Made by a program: the position numbers and the translations under genes. The notes beneath the pieces are model-generated. The model saw only the letters and a list, made by a program, of their open reading frames with translations, was not told the origin of the DNA and did not search any database. From Fervidicoccaceae archaeon (GTDB taxonomy: Archaea > Thermoproteota > Thermoprotei_A > Sulfolobales > Fervidicoccaceae), in the NCBI GenBank assembly GCA_038734945.1, contig JAVYOA010000009.1, positions 310,001 to 374,000 on the forward strand: a DNA stretch of 64,000 nt. The letters run 5' to 3'. Shown piece by piece: positions 16,615-25,650 of this stretch; within the stretch, counting starts at the first letter, position 1; each line of letters begins with the position of its first letter.

Positions 16615-17355
16615 ATGGTAATTACCATGAAATTTGAAGGAATTACATTTGATCTTTGGTATACGCTTATCTATGAGACTGAGGAAGAAGAGAAAAAGTA
16701 CCTAAGCATGAGGATAAAAGCTATAGAAAAAGGCCTAGAGGAACTAGGAATCAGCGTAGACGAAAATGCATTAACGAAGAGCTTTCTACACCTAGGGAAG
16801 TTTTCCCTATCAATTCGCTTCGATAGATTCATAAAACTAATAATTTCTTCTCTCGGTCTGTCTCTCTCTGCAAAAGACATCGAGACTATAGGAAGGATCT
16901 ACCTAAGCGAAATAGAGAAATACAGCTTTAAGCTGGGTCCTAGCGTTCCTGATATTTTAAGTGAGCTGAAGAAGATTGGAATGAAAATAGCAATCATCAG
17001 CAACACCTCAATTCCCGAGGTTGTTCTCTGGAAGATTCTCGACAAGCCAGGCATATCTCAATATGTGGATGCTATCATTTCTTCCTCTGATTTGGAGGTG
17101 GAGAAGCCAAATCCATTGATATTCGAGATCGCTCAAAAAAGGCTAGGTGTAGATGCCAGCAGGGCTCTTCACATCGGGGATTCCTGCATTGAGGATTACC
17201 TGGGAGCTCTTTCAGCAGGACAGAAAGCAGCACTTTACACAGGGCTCTATATTCACAGAAGGGAAAAGATTCCCCACGAACTTTGTCTAATGAACAGGAC
17301 TCCAGTAATCGAAAGGCTTACAGTTGAAGATATTTTCCTCAATAATGGACTCTGA
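16615..17355 (+). CDS. HAD-superfamily hydrolase
   Basis: 246-residue soluble phosphatase-like enzyme. Motif I FDLWYTL with nucleophile Asp13 (W replaces the general-acid Asp two positions on, as in haloacid-dehalogenase-like members), motif II IISNTS, motif III Lys in EKPNP, and motif IV HIGDSCIEDYLGA. A helical cap lies between motifs I and II. No ribosome site is visible; a TATA-like CAATTTTATC about 25 bases upstream makes the ATG at 16615 a likely leaderless start. An in-frame ATG at 16627 is the alternative. Substrate unknown. Confidence 0.88.
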   Translation: MVITMKFEGITFDLWYTLIYETEEEEKKYLSMRIKAIEKGLEELGISVDENALTKSFLHLGKFSLSIRFDRFIKLIISSLGLSLSAKDIETIGRIYLSEIEKYSFKLGPSVPDILSELKKIGMKIAIISNTSIPEVVLWKILDKPGISQYVDAIISSSDLEVEKPNPLIFEIAQKRLGVDASRALHIGDSCIEDYLGALSAGQKAALYTGLYIHRREKIPHELCLMNRTPVIERLTVEDIFLNNGL

Positions 17356-17414
17356 AAAGAGAAAATTAATATAAAATAATACAAAAAAAGAGAAAACAAC
17401 ACCATTTCCTTCTC

Positions 17415-18764
17415 CTATTTTCCTCTATTCAGCAACCTGTATACAATACTTATTATCGCGATTACAATCAAACCAGAGGGCACGGTCACCTCTATTCCCG
17501 GAGTTACTATCGTTGAGATCAGCACTCCCATCAAAGCCATCAAACCCAGCAGAGATTTAAGTGGAATTCCTCTCTTCCTGAAATTCAGTGAAAACGATAT
17601 ATGTGATGCTAGTATTGCCATCCACGTGAATATTCCGCCGAATGCTGCAACTCCAAAAACTATTAAGTAAGACAATGAGGAACCAAAGCTGTAAGATAGA
17701 ACTGTTGTCACAACCACTCCTACCATTGATGCTGCTAGTGCATTGAACGGAGATCTGAACCTGTTGAGCTTTCCAAGAAACGAAGGAGCTAGACCTCCTC
17801 TAGCTAAAGAGAAGAGCATTCTCGAAGTTAAATAGAGGTTCGTGTTTGCTCCAGAAAGAGCAGCAGTCAGTATAACAAAGTTCACTAAAGAAGCTGCTGC
17901 TGGTATGTTGACTTTATTGAAAACGAGAACAAATGGACTTTCAGTTAAACCAGCAGAGCCCTCTGGAACCAAATTGACGATTGCTATTATAGATGAAACA
18001 TAGAGAAATGTCAGCAAGATGACCACTGCCCTCAATGCCCTCGGCGAATCTTTTTCCGGATTTCTAGCTTCTCCAGAAGTTACTCCGACAACTTCAACTC
18101 CGATGAAAGAGTAGATAGCAACTACTGTTGCTAGCCAGATACCTGTGAATCCTCTTTGCGAAATGTCCTGGAAAAATGGAGTGGTTGAAATGAGACCAAA
18201 CTCTGACGGATGTAGCAGTATGTATGAGCCAATAATAATGAATAAAAGAATAACTGATACCTTTATCGTTGAAAGAGCATATTCAACTGCCCCCAAGACA
18301 TTGACGCTAATAGAGTTCAGCAAGAAAAGCATTGCTCCAAATATTACTATCCAGATCACTGGGCTGACTTCATGAAACCAGTAACTCATATAAATAGATG
18401 CTGCTGCGAGATCTGCTCCTATTGCAAAGGCTTCAGCGAACCAATACATAAATTTCACAAGAAAGCCCAGATACCTGCTGATGAAAATTTCGGCGTGGTT
18501 GCCAAAAGCTCCAGGACTTGGAAACAGCTTGGTCATCTCTGCTAAGGCGGTCCCGACCGAATATGCTATTAGAGCTCCCAGCACGTATGAGACAGCTGTT
18601 CCTGAACCTGCCAATTTTATGGCGAAACCGCTTCCCAAAAATAGCCCAGTACCTATAGCCGATCCTATTGCCATCATTATCATTTGCCCTTGGGAAAAAG
18701 CTCTTTTAAGCCCCTTTTCCCTATCCTCAATGCCCTTTCTAATTGATTCTATATCCTTTCCCAT
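17415..18764 (-). CDS. APC-family amino-acid permease
   Basis: About 449 residues with twelve predicted helices. N-terminal cytoplasmic segment, then IGSAIGTGLFLGSG in helix 1, the substrate-binding signature of amino-acid/polyamine/organocation transporters. ATG at 18764 follows GGTGA with five bases between; a TTG four codons earlier is less likely. Converges with the HAD gene. Amino-acid uptake is the expected role; the exact substrate is not readable. Confidence 0.88.
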   Translation of the reverse strand: MGKDIESIRKGIEDREKGLKRAFSQGQMIMMAIGSAIGTGLFLGSGFAIKLAGSGTAVSYVLGALIAYSVGTALAEMTKLFPSPGAFGNHAEIFISRYLGFLVKFMYWFAEAFAIGADLAAASIYMSYWFHEVSPVIWIVIFGAMLFLLNSISVNVLGAVEYALSTIKVSVILLFIIIGSYILLHPSEFGLISTTPFFQDISQRGFTGIWLATVVAIYSFIGVEVVGVTSGEARNPEKDSPRALRAVVILLTFLYVSSIIAIVNLVPEGSAGLTESPFVLVFNKVNIPAAASLVNFVILTAALSGANTNLYLTSRMLFSLARGGLAPSFLGKLNRFRSPFNALAASMVGVVVTTVLSYSFGSSLSYLIVFGVAAFGGIFTWMAILASHISFSLNFRKRGIPLKSLLGLMALMGVLISTIVTPGIEVTVPSGLIVIAIISIVYRLLNRGK

Positions 18765-18799
18765 GGATTTCACCAAATATAATTATTATATATATTTTT

Positions 18800-20701
18800 T
18801 TAAGAAAAGAGCTCTATTTTTCTTCTTTTCAAATCCTCAACGACATCCGCAAGTCCTAGCCTAAGCAGTGTGCTCTCTCTCGGTATTCCGGTATTCACAT
18901 CCCAATTTCTTGCTGCGTAGTATTCATCAAGCATTCTCTCAAGTTCAATAACTTGTCCCTTTGACTTTCCTACCTTCATTGGTTCTTTCAAAAAGCGAGA
19001 TGGAAGTGAATCGTCCTTTCTCCTTATACCCTCTCTGACTAAATATGCTCTTTCCAAATTCACAATTCTCTCTCCTGTTTCTTCAATTTCTCTTGGGCTC
19101 AGGGAAATTCCAGTAACTGCTGTGAACAGTTCGGAAATTTTCTCATAGTTGAGAATGTTCATGTTCTCAGCTAGATTTTTGCATACTTCCAGTGAATCAA
19201 CTAGCGCACAGATGTTCTCATAGTAAGCAACCAATCTTCCCTTTCCTCTTATTCCAAGACGAATTGTTGCCTCCGGTTCTCCAAACATCTCCATTCCGAT
19301 TTTTGGATCATCACTCAGCTCAATGAATGGCTCAGATCTGAGATGGTCAGCTCCTCTGCTGGCGACTGCAAACCCGAGACCATAGCCCTTCAACGCTCTA
19401 GGATCTGCTTGTATCATCTCAAGTCTCTTTACGTGGAATGCGAGCTCCATTCCTTTTCTCAATTTCTCAGCAGCTTTGACTACCCCTTCAGAGAGTAATT
19501 TTCCAAAACCATCTTTCTTTGCTATCTGTTTTATCAACTCGATTACTGCTTCCATGTTTCCCCAATTGAGCCTGAGGCCATCAGTATCAGCTAAGCTTAT
19601 GAGCCCCCTTTCGTATAGCTCCATTGCCCACGAGATGACTTCACTTGTCGTGATTACATCCATTCCAAGCTCATTGAGGAGATCAACTGCAGCTAGAGCT
19701 TTCTCCAGATCTCTATTTCCTATTCTAACAGTCATCCCAGCCAGAGCTTCATATTCCAGCCCTTCATTCACAACAATCTCACCGTCTTTATGATAGACAT
19801 AGACTCTACTGCATGGAACAACACATGAAAAGCAACCCCTGACCTTTACATTGTGCTTTACAGCTAATTTTTCACCGCTTACATCATAGGCGAAATCAAC
19901 CTCACCGCGAGAAAAGTGATATGCGGGAAGCATGCCTATTCTGTTTCCAGCAAGGAGAATTCTAGTTGTTCCCATTATTCTTCTTGGCCAGAACTGCTCA
20001 TGAGAAAATACTTCTTTTTCTATTTCATCAACAATTTTCTCGAACTTATTTTGATCGGCAACCTCAACATATCCATCTCCTCTAACTGCTACGGCCTTGA
20101 CATTCTTCGATGCCATAAGGGTTCCCATCCCGGTTCTTGCTGCAGGCCTGACTCTGTTGAAGAATACTCCTCCAAAGAGAACACCGTTTTCAGATGCAGG
20201 GCCCACTATGCCTACTTGAACTCTATGATCTCCAATTTCACGTATAATTTCATCGAGAGCTTTAGATACGGTTTTCCCCCAAATTCCTTCAGCGTCTCTA
20301 AATTCAACAGACTTTTCCGTTATGTATAAGTATATTGGCTTTCTGCTCTTTCCCTCCAATATTATCTGGTCAAAGCCAGCATATTTCATCTCAGCCCCAA
20401 AATGTCCTCCAGCATTTGAATCCCCAAGGATTCCAGTAAGCGGCGATTTTCCACTCACATTCACTCTCGCTCCAAGAGGAAATCCTGTTCCAGCTATGGG
20501 ACCAGTTGATATCATCAGTTTATTATCAGGGCTCAAGGGATGTACTTCTGGAGGAACCTCATCGTACAACTTTCTTATGTTAAATCCTCTTCCTCCGATA
20601 TATCCAGCCGCTAGTTCTTTTGTAACTTCCTCGAACTTTACTTCTCTCCTCTCTAGATTAATTCTCAATATTCTGCCAGCATATCCATATAGCTTAGACA
20701 T
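18800..20701 (-). CDS. aor: Aldehyde ferredoxin oxidoreductase, tungsten type
   Basis: 633 residues, cytoplasmic. Oxidises aldehydes to carboxylates with ferredoxin as acceptor, using a tungstopterin and one [4Fe-4S] cluster. Cluster ligands Cys290, Cys293 and Cys297 (GCFSCVVPCSRV) and a fourth Cys near 510 (SLEVCKN) are in place; the N-terminal pterin domain has GYIGGRGFN and TGPIAGTGFP. ATG preceded by GGGGGA inside the end of the ferredoxin-like gene. Pairing with a polyferredoxin subunit suggests a two-subunit member rather than the classical homodimer. In amino-acid fermenters it removes aldehydes made by side reactions of 2-oxoacid oxidoreductases. Confidence 0.95.
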   Translation of the reverse strand: MSKLYGYAGRILRINLERREVKFEEVTKELAAGYIGGRGFNIRKLYDEVPPEVHPLSPDNKLMISTGPIAGTGFPLGARVNVSGKSPLTGILGDSNAGGHFGAEMKYAGFDQIILEGKSRKPIYLYITEKSVEFRDAEGIWGKTVSKALDEIIREIGDHRVQVGIVGPASENGVLFGGVFFNRVRPAARTGMGTLMASKNVKAVAVRGDGYVEVADQNKFEKIVDEIEKEVFSHEQFWPRRIMGTTRILLAGNRIGMLPAYHFSRGEVDFAYDVSGEKLAVKHNVKVRGCFSCVVPCSRVYVYHKDGEIVVNEGLEYEALAGMTVRIGNRDLEKALAAVDLLNELGMDVITTSEVISWAMELYERGLISLADTDGLRLNWGNMEAVIELIKQIAKKDGFGKLLSEGVVKAAEKLRKGMELAFHVKRLEMIQADPRALKGYGLGFAVASRGADHLRSEPFIELSDDPKIGMEMFGEPEATIRLGIRGKGRLVAYYENICALVDSLEVCKNLAENMNILNYEKISELFTAVTGISLSPREIEETGERIVNLERAYLVREGIRRKDDSLPSRFLKEPMKVGKSKGQVIELERMLDEYYAARNWDVNTGIPRESTLLRLGLADVVEDLKRRKIELFS

Positions 20702-21209
20702 CTCTTATCCCCCACTTGCTCCTTAATCTTAAACCTGCTGCTAGGGCAGTTGCATAATCTTTCCCAAGCTCATGCTTCTGTGGCTTCTCAATCTGTTGAT
20801 CCCTGCTTGTTAAAAAGAGAGCACCCGTTGGGCATCTTTTCACACATTCTGGCTGACCTCCACATAAATCACAGAGAAGAGGTTTCAATTTCAGAGGATT
20901 CATTGATAAGTAGCCATACGGACAAGCGTCTATGCATGAACCGCAGCCAATGCAGAGAAACTCATCAAGCTTAACTTTCTTTTCTTTTTCATCGAAATAT
21001 AGAGCCTTGGTTGGACAGCTTTTTGAGCAAGGAGCATCTTCACAGTTCTGACAAATCAATGGAAAGTCAATTTCTCTCAGATCATCTTTGATTATTTTTA
21101 TTCTAGAGAAAGTTGATGAGAAGAATCCTTCATGTTTAAAGGAACACCAGAGCTCACAATATTTGCATCCAGAGCATTTAGAAAAATCAACTTCTAAGCG
21201 AAGTCCCAT
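20694..21209 (-). CDS. Four-cluster ferredoxin subunit, AOR partner
   Basis: 171 residues with sixteen Cys arranged for four [4Fe-4S] clusters: CSGCKYCELWC, CQNCEDAPCSKSCP, CIGCGSCIDACP and CDLCGGQPECVKRCP. This is the DMSO-reductase-type electron-transfer subunit fold. It overlaps the AOR start by 8 bases, so the two are co-translated and it most likely passes electrons from the tungsten enzyme onward. GGTGAT about eleven bases before the ATG. Confidence 0.92.
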   Translation of the reverse strand: MGLRLEVDFSKCSGCKYCELWCSFKHEGFFSSTFSRIKIIKDDLREIDFPLICQNCEDAPCSKSCPTKALYFDEKEKKVKLDEFLCIGCGSCIDACPYGYLSMNPLKLKPLLCDLCGGQPECVKRCPTGALFLTSRDQQIEKPQKHELGKDYATALAAGLRLRSKWGIRDV

Positions 21210-21331
21210 TGGCTCATGGTATCACCACAGGATTTGTGTATTTGAAAAAATTTGCTATTTATATTTTTTGAAACTGAAAGCGTTGCCTTTTTCAAGGTTT
21301 TTAGGAAGCCAAAAAATTTAATTATTAAAAA

Positions 21332-22105
21332 TTATACGGCTAAATCCCTGGCTATGATCTCAGCAACCTTTTTTCCCGACAGTAGCATAGAGCTGAAAAT
21401 TGGGCCCATTCTATAGAGACCGTATAGCTCGGCAACTGACATACCACAGGCATATAGGCCATCAATCACTTTACCTGTTTTCTCAACGACCTCTTTCTCT
21501 GATTTTTCTGCATATGCGGATGACTCTCCCTTCAGAGTGATTCCAAAATTGGGGTTTTTCTTTACGAGAGCTCTGATCACTTCAGCACCGTGTCCTGTAG
21601 CGTCTACTGTTGCTCTAGCTGGAATGAATATTGGATCAACATGCAAACTACTCATTTCCACTGCTGTCCAAATGGTAACTACCCCATGCACAGAGGGAGG
21701 GTTATCCCTCACGATGACATCTTCCACAGAAGTTCCCAATAATATTCTTGCTCCAGAATCCAGCACACCGTTTGCAAGTCTTATCATCAATTCCACAGCA
21801 TCCACAACTAGAAGTCCAGAATCCTCAATCTTCTTGTATTTAATTTCAAAATCCTCCAAGATATCTTTGGCCAGGCTGTTCAAAACCACCTTGTGAAAAA
21901 GATTTCCTCCACCTCCAATACCTCCTCCCACGCTCAATCTCCTCTCTATGAGGAGAACTTTGATCTTCTTCTCAGCAAGATATTTTGCTGCCGCCATTCC
22001 TGATGGTCCTGCCCCAACAACTATCACATCTACCCCTTTGGAGAAGGTGATCCAGTCCTCAAGCGAATCTCTCAATATCGAAGCTGTAATGAGGGATTCC
22101 AACAT
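21332..22105 (-). CDS. thi4: THI4-type thiazole synthase, sulfide-dependent form
   Basis: 257 residues. Makes the adenylated thiazole precursor of thiamine from NAD and glycine. Dinucleotide-binding GAGPSGMAAA at residues 31-40, then GGGIGGGGNLF and the C-terminal GMSVAELYGLYRMGPIF. At the position of the sacrificial Cys of yeast Thi4 there is His155 (SSLHVDP), which marks the catalytic, sulfide-using archaeal form. GGAGGT precedes the ATG. No other thiamine gene is nearby, apart from thiI at 13 kb. Confidence 0.93.
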   Translation of the reverse strand: MLESLITASILRDSLEDWITFSKGVDVIVVGAGPSGMAAAKYLAEKKIKVLLIERRLSVGGGIGGGGNLFHKVVLNSLAKDILEDFEIKYKKIEDSGLLVVDAVELMIRLANGVLDSGARILLGTSVEDVIVRDNPPSVHGVVTIWTAVEMSSLHVDPIFIPARATVDATGHGAEVIRALVKKNPNFGITLKGESSAYAEKSEKEVVEKTGKVIDGLYACGMSVAELYGLYRMGPIFSSMLLSGKKVAEIIARDLAV

Positions 22106-22180
22106 AGTATTTAACCTCCTCTACTACAAGCAAGTTAAAAACAGTAATATTTAAAAATTATTATTGTAATTATTAACAGG

Positions 22181-22639
22181 TTATTGCTTCTTCTCAGAAA
22201 TCATTTCCCTTACTATTGAGAGGATTTCTGCTGCATGACCCCTAGGCTTAACCCCGATTTTTCTCCAAACTAACTTACCTTCCTGATCGAAAATGAACGT
22301 GCTTCTAATGATCCCTTCTTTTTCACCGCTCTTTTTTCCCCAAGCACCAAGTTTTCGTATCACACTTCCATCTCTGTCAGTTAGCAAAGGGACATTCAAA
22401 CCATGCTTTTCCTTGAATTTTTTATGTGAAGAGGGCGAATCCATGCTTATTCCATAAACCTGTACGTTTAGTTCAACGAACTTTGATAATATTTCAGAAA
22501 ATTCTTTTGCCTCAGCAGTACATCCAGGTGTGTTATCCTTTGGATATACATATAGAACAGTCCATTTTCCTTTTAATAAGTCCTTCAATTTAATTTCCTT
22601 TCCATCTTCTCCAACTAAACTGGCATCCAAGATCTCCAT
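22181..22639 (-). CDS. bcp: Peroxiredoxin, BCP type, single Cys
   Basis: About 152 residues. Thioredoxin-fold peroxidase with peroxidatic Cys40 in YPKDNTPGC. The resolving Cys five residues on, found in many BCP proteins, is absent (CTAEAK) and no other Cys is seen, so reduction must use an outside thiol. Start at ATG 22639 follows GAGG; an ATG at 22654 would add five residues. Defence against peroxides. Confidence 0.92.
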   Translation of the reverse strand: MEILDASLVGEDGKEIKLKDLLKGKWTVLYVYPKDNTPGCTAEAKEFSEILSKFVELNVQVYGISMDSPSSHKKFKEKHGLNVPLLTDRDGSVIRKLGAWGKKSGEKEGIIRSTFIFDQEGKLVWRKIGVKPRGHAAEILSIVREMISEKKQ

Positions 22640-22690
22640 AGCGCTCTTCCTCATATCTATAATTTTTGATAAAAATTAATAAAAGAAAAG

Positions 22691-22698
22691 TTTAAATG
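22691..22698 (+). promoter_or_regulatory. TATA box of the BMP transporter operon
   Basis: TTTAAATG preceded by a purine-rich AAAAGAAAAG that would serve as the BRE. The start site would lie near 22717, leaving a leader of about 25 bases with GGAGGT. Confidence 0.5.
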
Positions 22699-22742
22699 TA
22701 ATTTCTCATTAGAATCAACTAAAAACCCGGAGGTCATTTTAA

Positions 22743-24059
22743 ATGAGAACTGTCTCAACAGCAATAGTAGGAGCTATTGTTGTTATAGTAATAGCAGTTG
22801 CAATTTTGGGAATTTACTTGGCAGAAAGAGGCGGAGCTCCTTCTGCAACTACTACAGTACCAGCAACTACAACATCCCCACCTAAAACTACAACCAATCT
22901 CTCTAGGAACAGTATCTGCATTGTTTATGACGTTGGCGGGAGAGGAGATCTAAGCTTCAATGACATGGCATATCTGGGGGCAAGCAGAGCTGCAAAGGAC
23001 TTTGGTCTTAAGCTTGTGGAGGCTCAGAGCACTTCCCAAAACGATTACCTACCAAATCTCAATACAATGGCCCAAAGCGGAAGTTGCTTGGTAATTGTAG
23101 CAGTTGGCTTCTTGATGGCTGATGCTGTTAATCAGACAGCTGCCCAATATCCTAATCAGAACTTCGCAATAATTGATGCAGTTGTCCCGCAACCAAATGT
23201 TCTGAGCGTAACATTCAAGGAGGAGGAAGGCAGCGCGCTAGCTGGAGCACTAGCTGCCATGATAGCCCACTACTATAACTATTCATCCGTTGGTGTGGTG
23301 CTGGGGATGGAGATTCCAGTTCTCTATAAATTCGAGGCAGGATATTACTGGGGAATAAGGTATGGGGAGCAGCTCTATCAGCAATACACAGGTCAAAATG
23401 TAACTCCCCTCAATGTGCTTTGGACATATACCGGATCTTTCAATGATCCAGCAAAGGGAAAAACAGCAACACAGGCTCAGCTTGCTCAGGGTGCTGGAAT
23501 AGTCTACAACGTAGCAGGAGCAACAGGTCTGGGCATATTCGATGCGGTTGAAGAGTACAACATGCAGAGAGGAAGAACCATGGGACCACCTTTTGCCATT
23601 GGAGTTGACAGCGACCAGGATTGGATAAAGCCAGGCTACATTATAGCAAGCGTAGAAAAGAGAGTCGATATAGGAGTATACGATGCAGTCCAGAGAGCGT
23701 TGAGCTTTTATTCAGGGAACATTTCCAAGTATGGAGGACAATTAGTGCTGGGGCTGAACGAGGGAGGAGTTGCTCTTAGCTCCCTCGACGATCTCAATAC
23801 GTTCCTTCAGATAGCTGTGCAGGCTGGAAAGACTGTAAACCAGACGCAGATCTTCCAGAAGGTTGGCAGCATGAGAAACTCCATACCTCAGTGGATATGG
23901 CAGGCAGTTGCCAATCTGACCAACACGCTCAAGGTGAATCAAAACATCTCTGCTTATGGGCTGAAATTCTCCGATATTGAATCGCTAATAGTGAACAATG
24001 CTCTTGATTCAGCAAAAATTAAAGATATACGAGCGAAGCTTGGAGTTCCAACTGGATAA
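22743..24059 (+). CDS. BMP-family substrate-binding protein
   Basis: 438 residues, held outside the cell by an N-terminal helix, followed by a Thr/Pro/Ser-rich linker (residues 35-55) typical of archaeal binding proteins. The binding domain begins ICIVYDVGGRGDLSFNDMA, the signature of the BMP (nucleoside-binding) family, with the later FAIGVDSDQDWI. GGAGGT precedes the ATG. It heads an operon with a double ATPase and two permeases. Known members bind nucleosides or related compounds; the fucose-isomerase-like gene downstream may hint at another ligand. Confidence 0.92.
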   Translation: MRTVSTAIVGAIVVIVIAVAILGIYLAERGGAPSATTTVPATTTSPPKTTTNLSRNSICIVYDVGGRGDLSFNDMAYLGASRAAKDFGLKLVEAQSTSQNDYLPNLNTMAQSGSCLVIVAVGFLMADAVNQTAAQYPNQNFAIIDAVVPQPNVLSVTFKEEEGSALAGALAAMIAHYYNYSSVGVVLGMEIPVLYKFEAGYYWGIRYGEQLYQQYTGQNVTPLNVLWTYTGSFNDPAKGKTATQAQLAQGAGIVYNVAGATGLGIFDAVEEYNMQRGRTMGPPFAIGVDSDQDWIKPGYIIASVEKRVDIGVYDAVQRALSFYSGNISKYGGQLVLGLNEGGVALSSLDDLNTFLQIAVQAGKTVNQTQIFQKVGSMRNSIPQWIWQAVANLTNTLKVNQNISAYGLKFSDIESLIVNNALDSAKIKDIRAKLGVPTG

Positions 24060-24066
24060 TTTTTTT
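24060..24066 (+). terminator. T-run between binding protein and ATPase genes
   Basis: Seven T directly after the stop of the binding-protein gene, an archaeal-type termination signal. Ten bases later AT-rich TATA-like runs (CTTTAAAAG, GTTTTAAAAACC) could restart transcription before the ATPase gene. Together they would make binding protein in excess over transporter. Inference. Confidence 0.4.
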
Positions 24067-24118
24067 AACACATTTCTTTAAAAGTTTTAAAAACCCTTTT
24101 TTGAAGGTGTCAGATATC

Positions 24119-25645
24119 ATGTCAAGCCAAGAAGAGAACGCTATTGAAATGCTGAACATAACGAAGGTTTATCCTGATGGTGTAGTAGCACTGAATGATG
24201 TTTCACTCACGATAAAAAAGGGAGAAATTCACGGAATTTTAGGAGAAAACGGCGCAGGAAAGACAACACTGATGAGAATATTGTACGGAAACATAAGGCC
24301 AACAAGGGGAAAAATAAAGATAAACGGAGAAGAGGTGAGCTTCAAAAGCAGTGCTGATGCGATAAAAAAGGGAATAGGCATGGTTCATCAGCATCCAGCA
24401 CTGGTTCCGGTTTTTACTGCAAGGGAAAACATATTTCTGGGCATTCCATCCAGACAGAAAGGTGAAGATAGATTAAAGGAACTCATTGAAACCACAGGGC
24501 TCAAAGTCCCGTTGGAGGAGAGAGTTGAGGATCTCTCTCTAGGGATAGCCCAAAGGATCGAGATTCTCAAGGTGCTCTACAGGGGGGCAGATATACTCAT
24601 TCTAGACGAGCCCACAACAAACATGACCAGCGAAGAAGTTAGAGAATTCTTTGTAAGCCTTCGAAACTTGAAAAAGATGGGTAAAACAATTCTCTTCATA
24701 TCTCACAAGCTAAAGGAAGTTTTGGAGATAACCGATAGGATCACTGTTCTTAGGAGGGGAAAAGTCAGTGGCAATTTGGAGACAGTTAGAGCAACTCCCG
24801 AGGAGCTTGCCAGGCTAATGGTAGGAAGAGAAGTTTTTCTCAAAATAGAGAAGCCTATCATTGCTCCGGGAGAGACTGTCCTGCAAGTTAGCGATCTCTG
24901 GGTGAGAAGATGGGACAAATCTTGGGCAGTGAAGGGAGTAGCATTTGAAGTAAAGAAAGGGGAAATATTCGGAATAGCAGGAGTTGAGGGCAACGGACAG
25001 AGCGAGCTAGTAGAAGCAATAACTGGCCTGAGAAAGCCAGAGAAAGGGAAGATCATTCTGAAAGGGAAAGAAGTTACAAATTTTTCTCCATCATCACTCT
25101 ATGAAATGGGAATGGCACATATACCTGAGGATAGACAGAGAACCGGTCTCATTCTTGACATGAGTGTATGGGAGAACTCTATCCTTGGAATGCACAAGAA
25201 AAGAAGATTTGTCAATTCTCTCAAAATATTCAATAGCAGAGCAATTTACAATTATGTTGAGGAGCTTATCAAGCGATATGAAATAGTTGTCTCGAGACTA
25301 GACACTCCTGTTCGGAGACTAAGTGGAGGGAACCAGCAGAAAGTAGTTGTCAGCAGAGAGCTATCGAAGGATCCTGAACTAATAATAGCAGCACAACCTA
25401 CTAGAGGACTAGATGTAGGAGCGACTGAGTATATTAGAAGACTGCTCGTTGATCTTAAAACAAAGGGAAAAGCAGTTCTACTCGTATCAAGTGATATAGA
25501 TGAGATCATGGAACTCAGCGACAGAGTGGCAGTTATGTACGATGGAGAGTTCATGGGTATAGCGGAGACATTCTCTCTCAATGAGAGAGAGATAGGAATG
25601 ATGATGGGAGGATATAGGTTGAGTGAAATAATGAGAGGGGGCTGA
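24119..25645 (+). CDS. ABC transporter ATPase with two nucleotide-binding domains
   Basis: About 508 residues with two fused ABC domains, the layout of BMP/nucleoside and sugar importers. First domain: Walker A GENGAGKTT, Walker B LILDEPTTN, signature DLSLGIAQR, weaker than the usual LSGGQ. Second domain: GVEGNGQSE in place of a strict Walker A, signature RLSGGNQQK, and IIAAQPTRGLD. This asymmetry is normal for the family. ATG at 24119 lies nine bases after AAGGTG. Confidence 0.93.
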   Translation: MSSQEENAIEMLNITKVYPDGVVALNDVSLTIKKGEIHGILGENGAGKTTLMRILYGNIRPTRGKIKINGEEVSFKSSADAIKKGIGMVHQHPALVPVFTARENIFLGIPSRQKGEDRLKELIETTGLKVPLEERVEDLSLGIAQRIEILKVLYRGADILILDEPTTNMTSEEVREFFVSLRNLKKMGKTILFISHKLKEVLEITDRITVLRRGKVSGNLETVRATPEELARLMVGREVFLKIEKPIIAPGETVLQVSDLWVRRWDKSWAVKGVAFEVKKGEIFGIAGVEGNGQSELVEAITGLRKPEKGKIILKGKEVTNFSPSSLYEMGMAHIPEDRQRTGLILDMSVWENSILGMHKKRRFVNSLKIFNSRAIYNYVEELIKRYEIVVSRLDTPVRRLSGGNQQKVVVSRELSKDPELIIAAQPTRGLDVGATEYIRRLLVDLKTKGKAVLLVSSDIDEIMELSDRVAVMYDGEFMGIAETFSLNEREIGMMMGGYRLSEIMRGG

Positions 25646-25650
25646 TAAAC

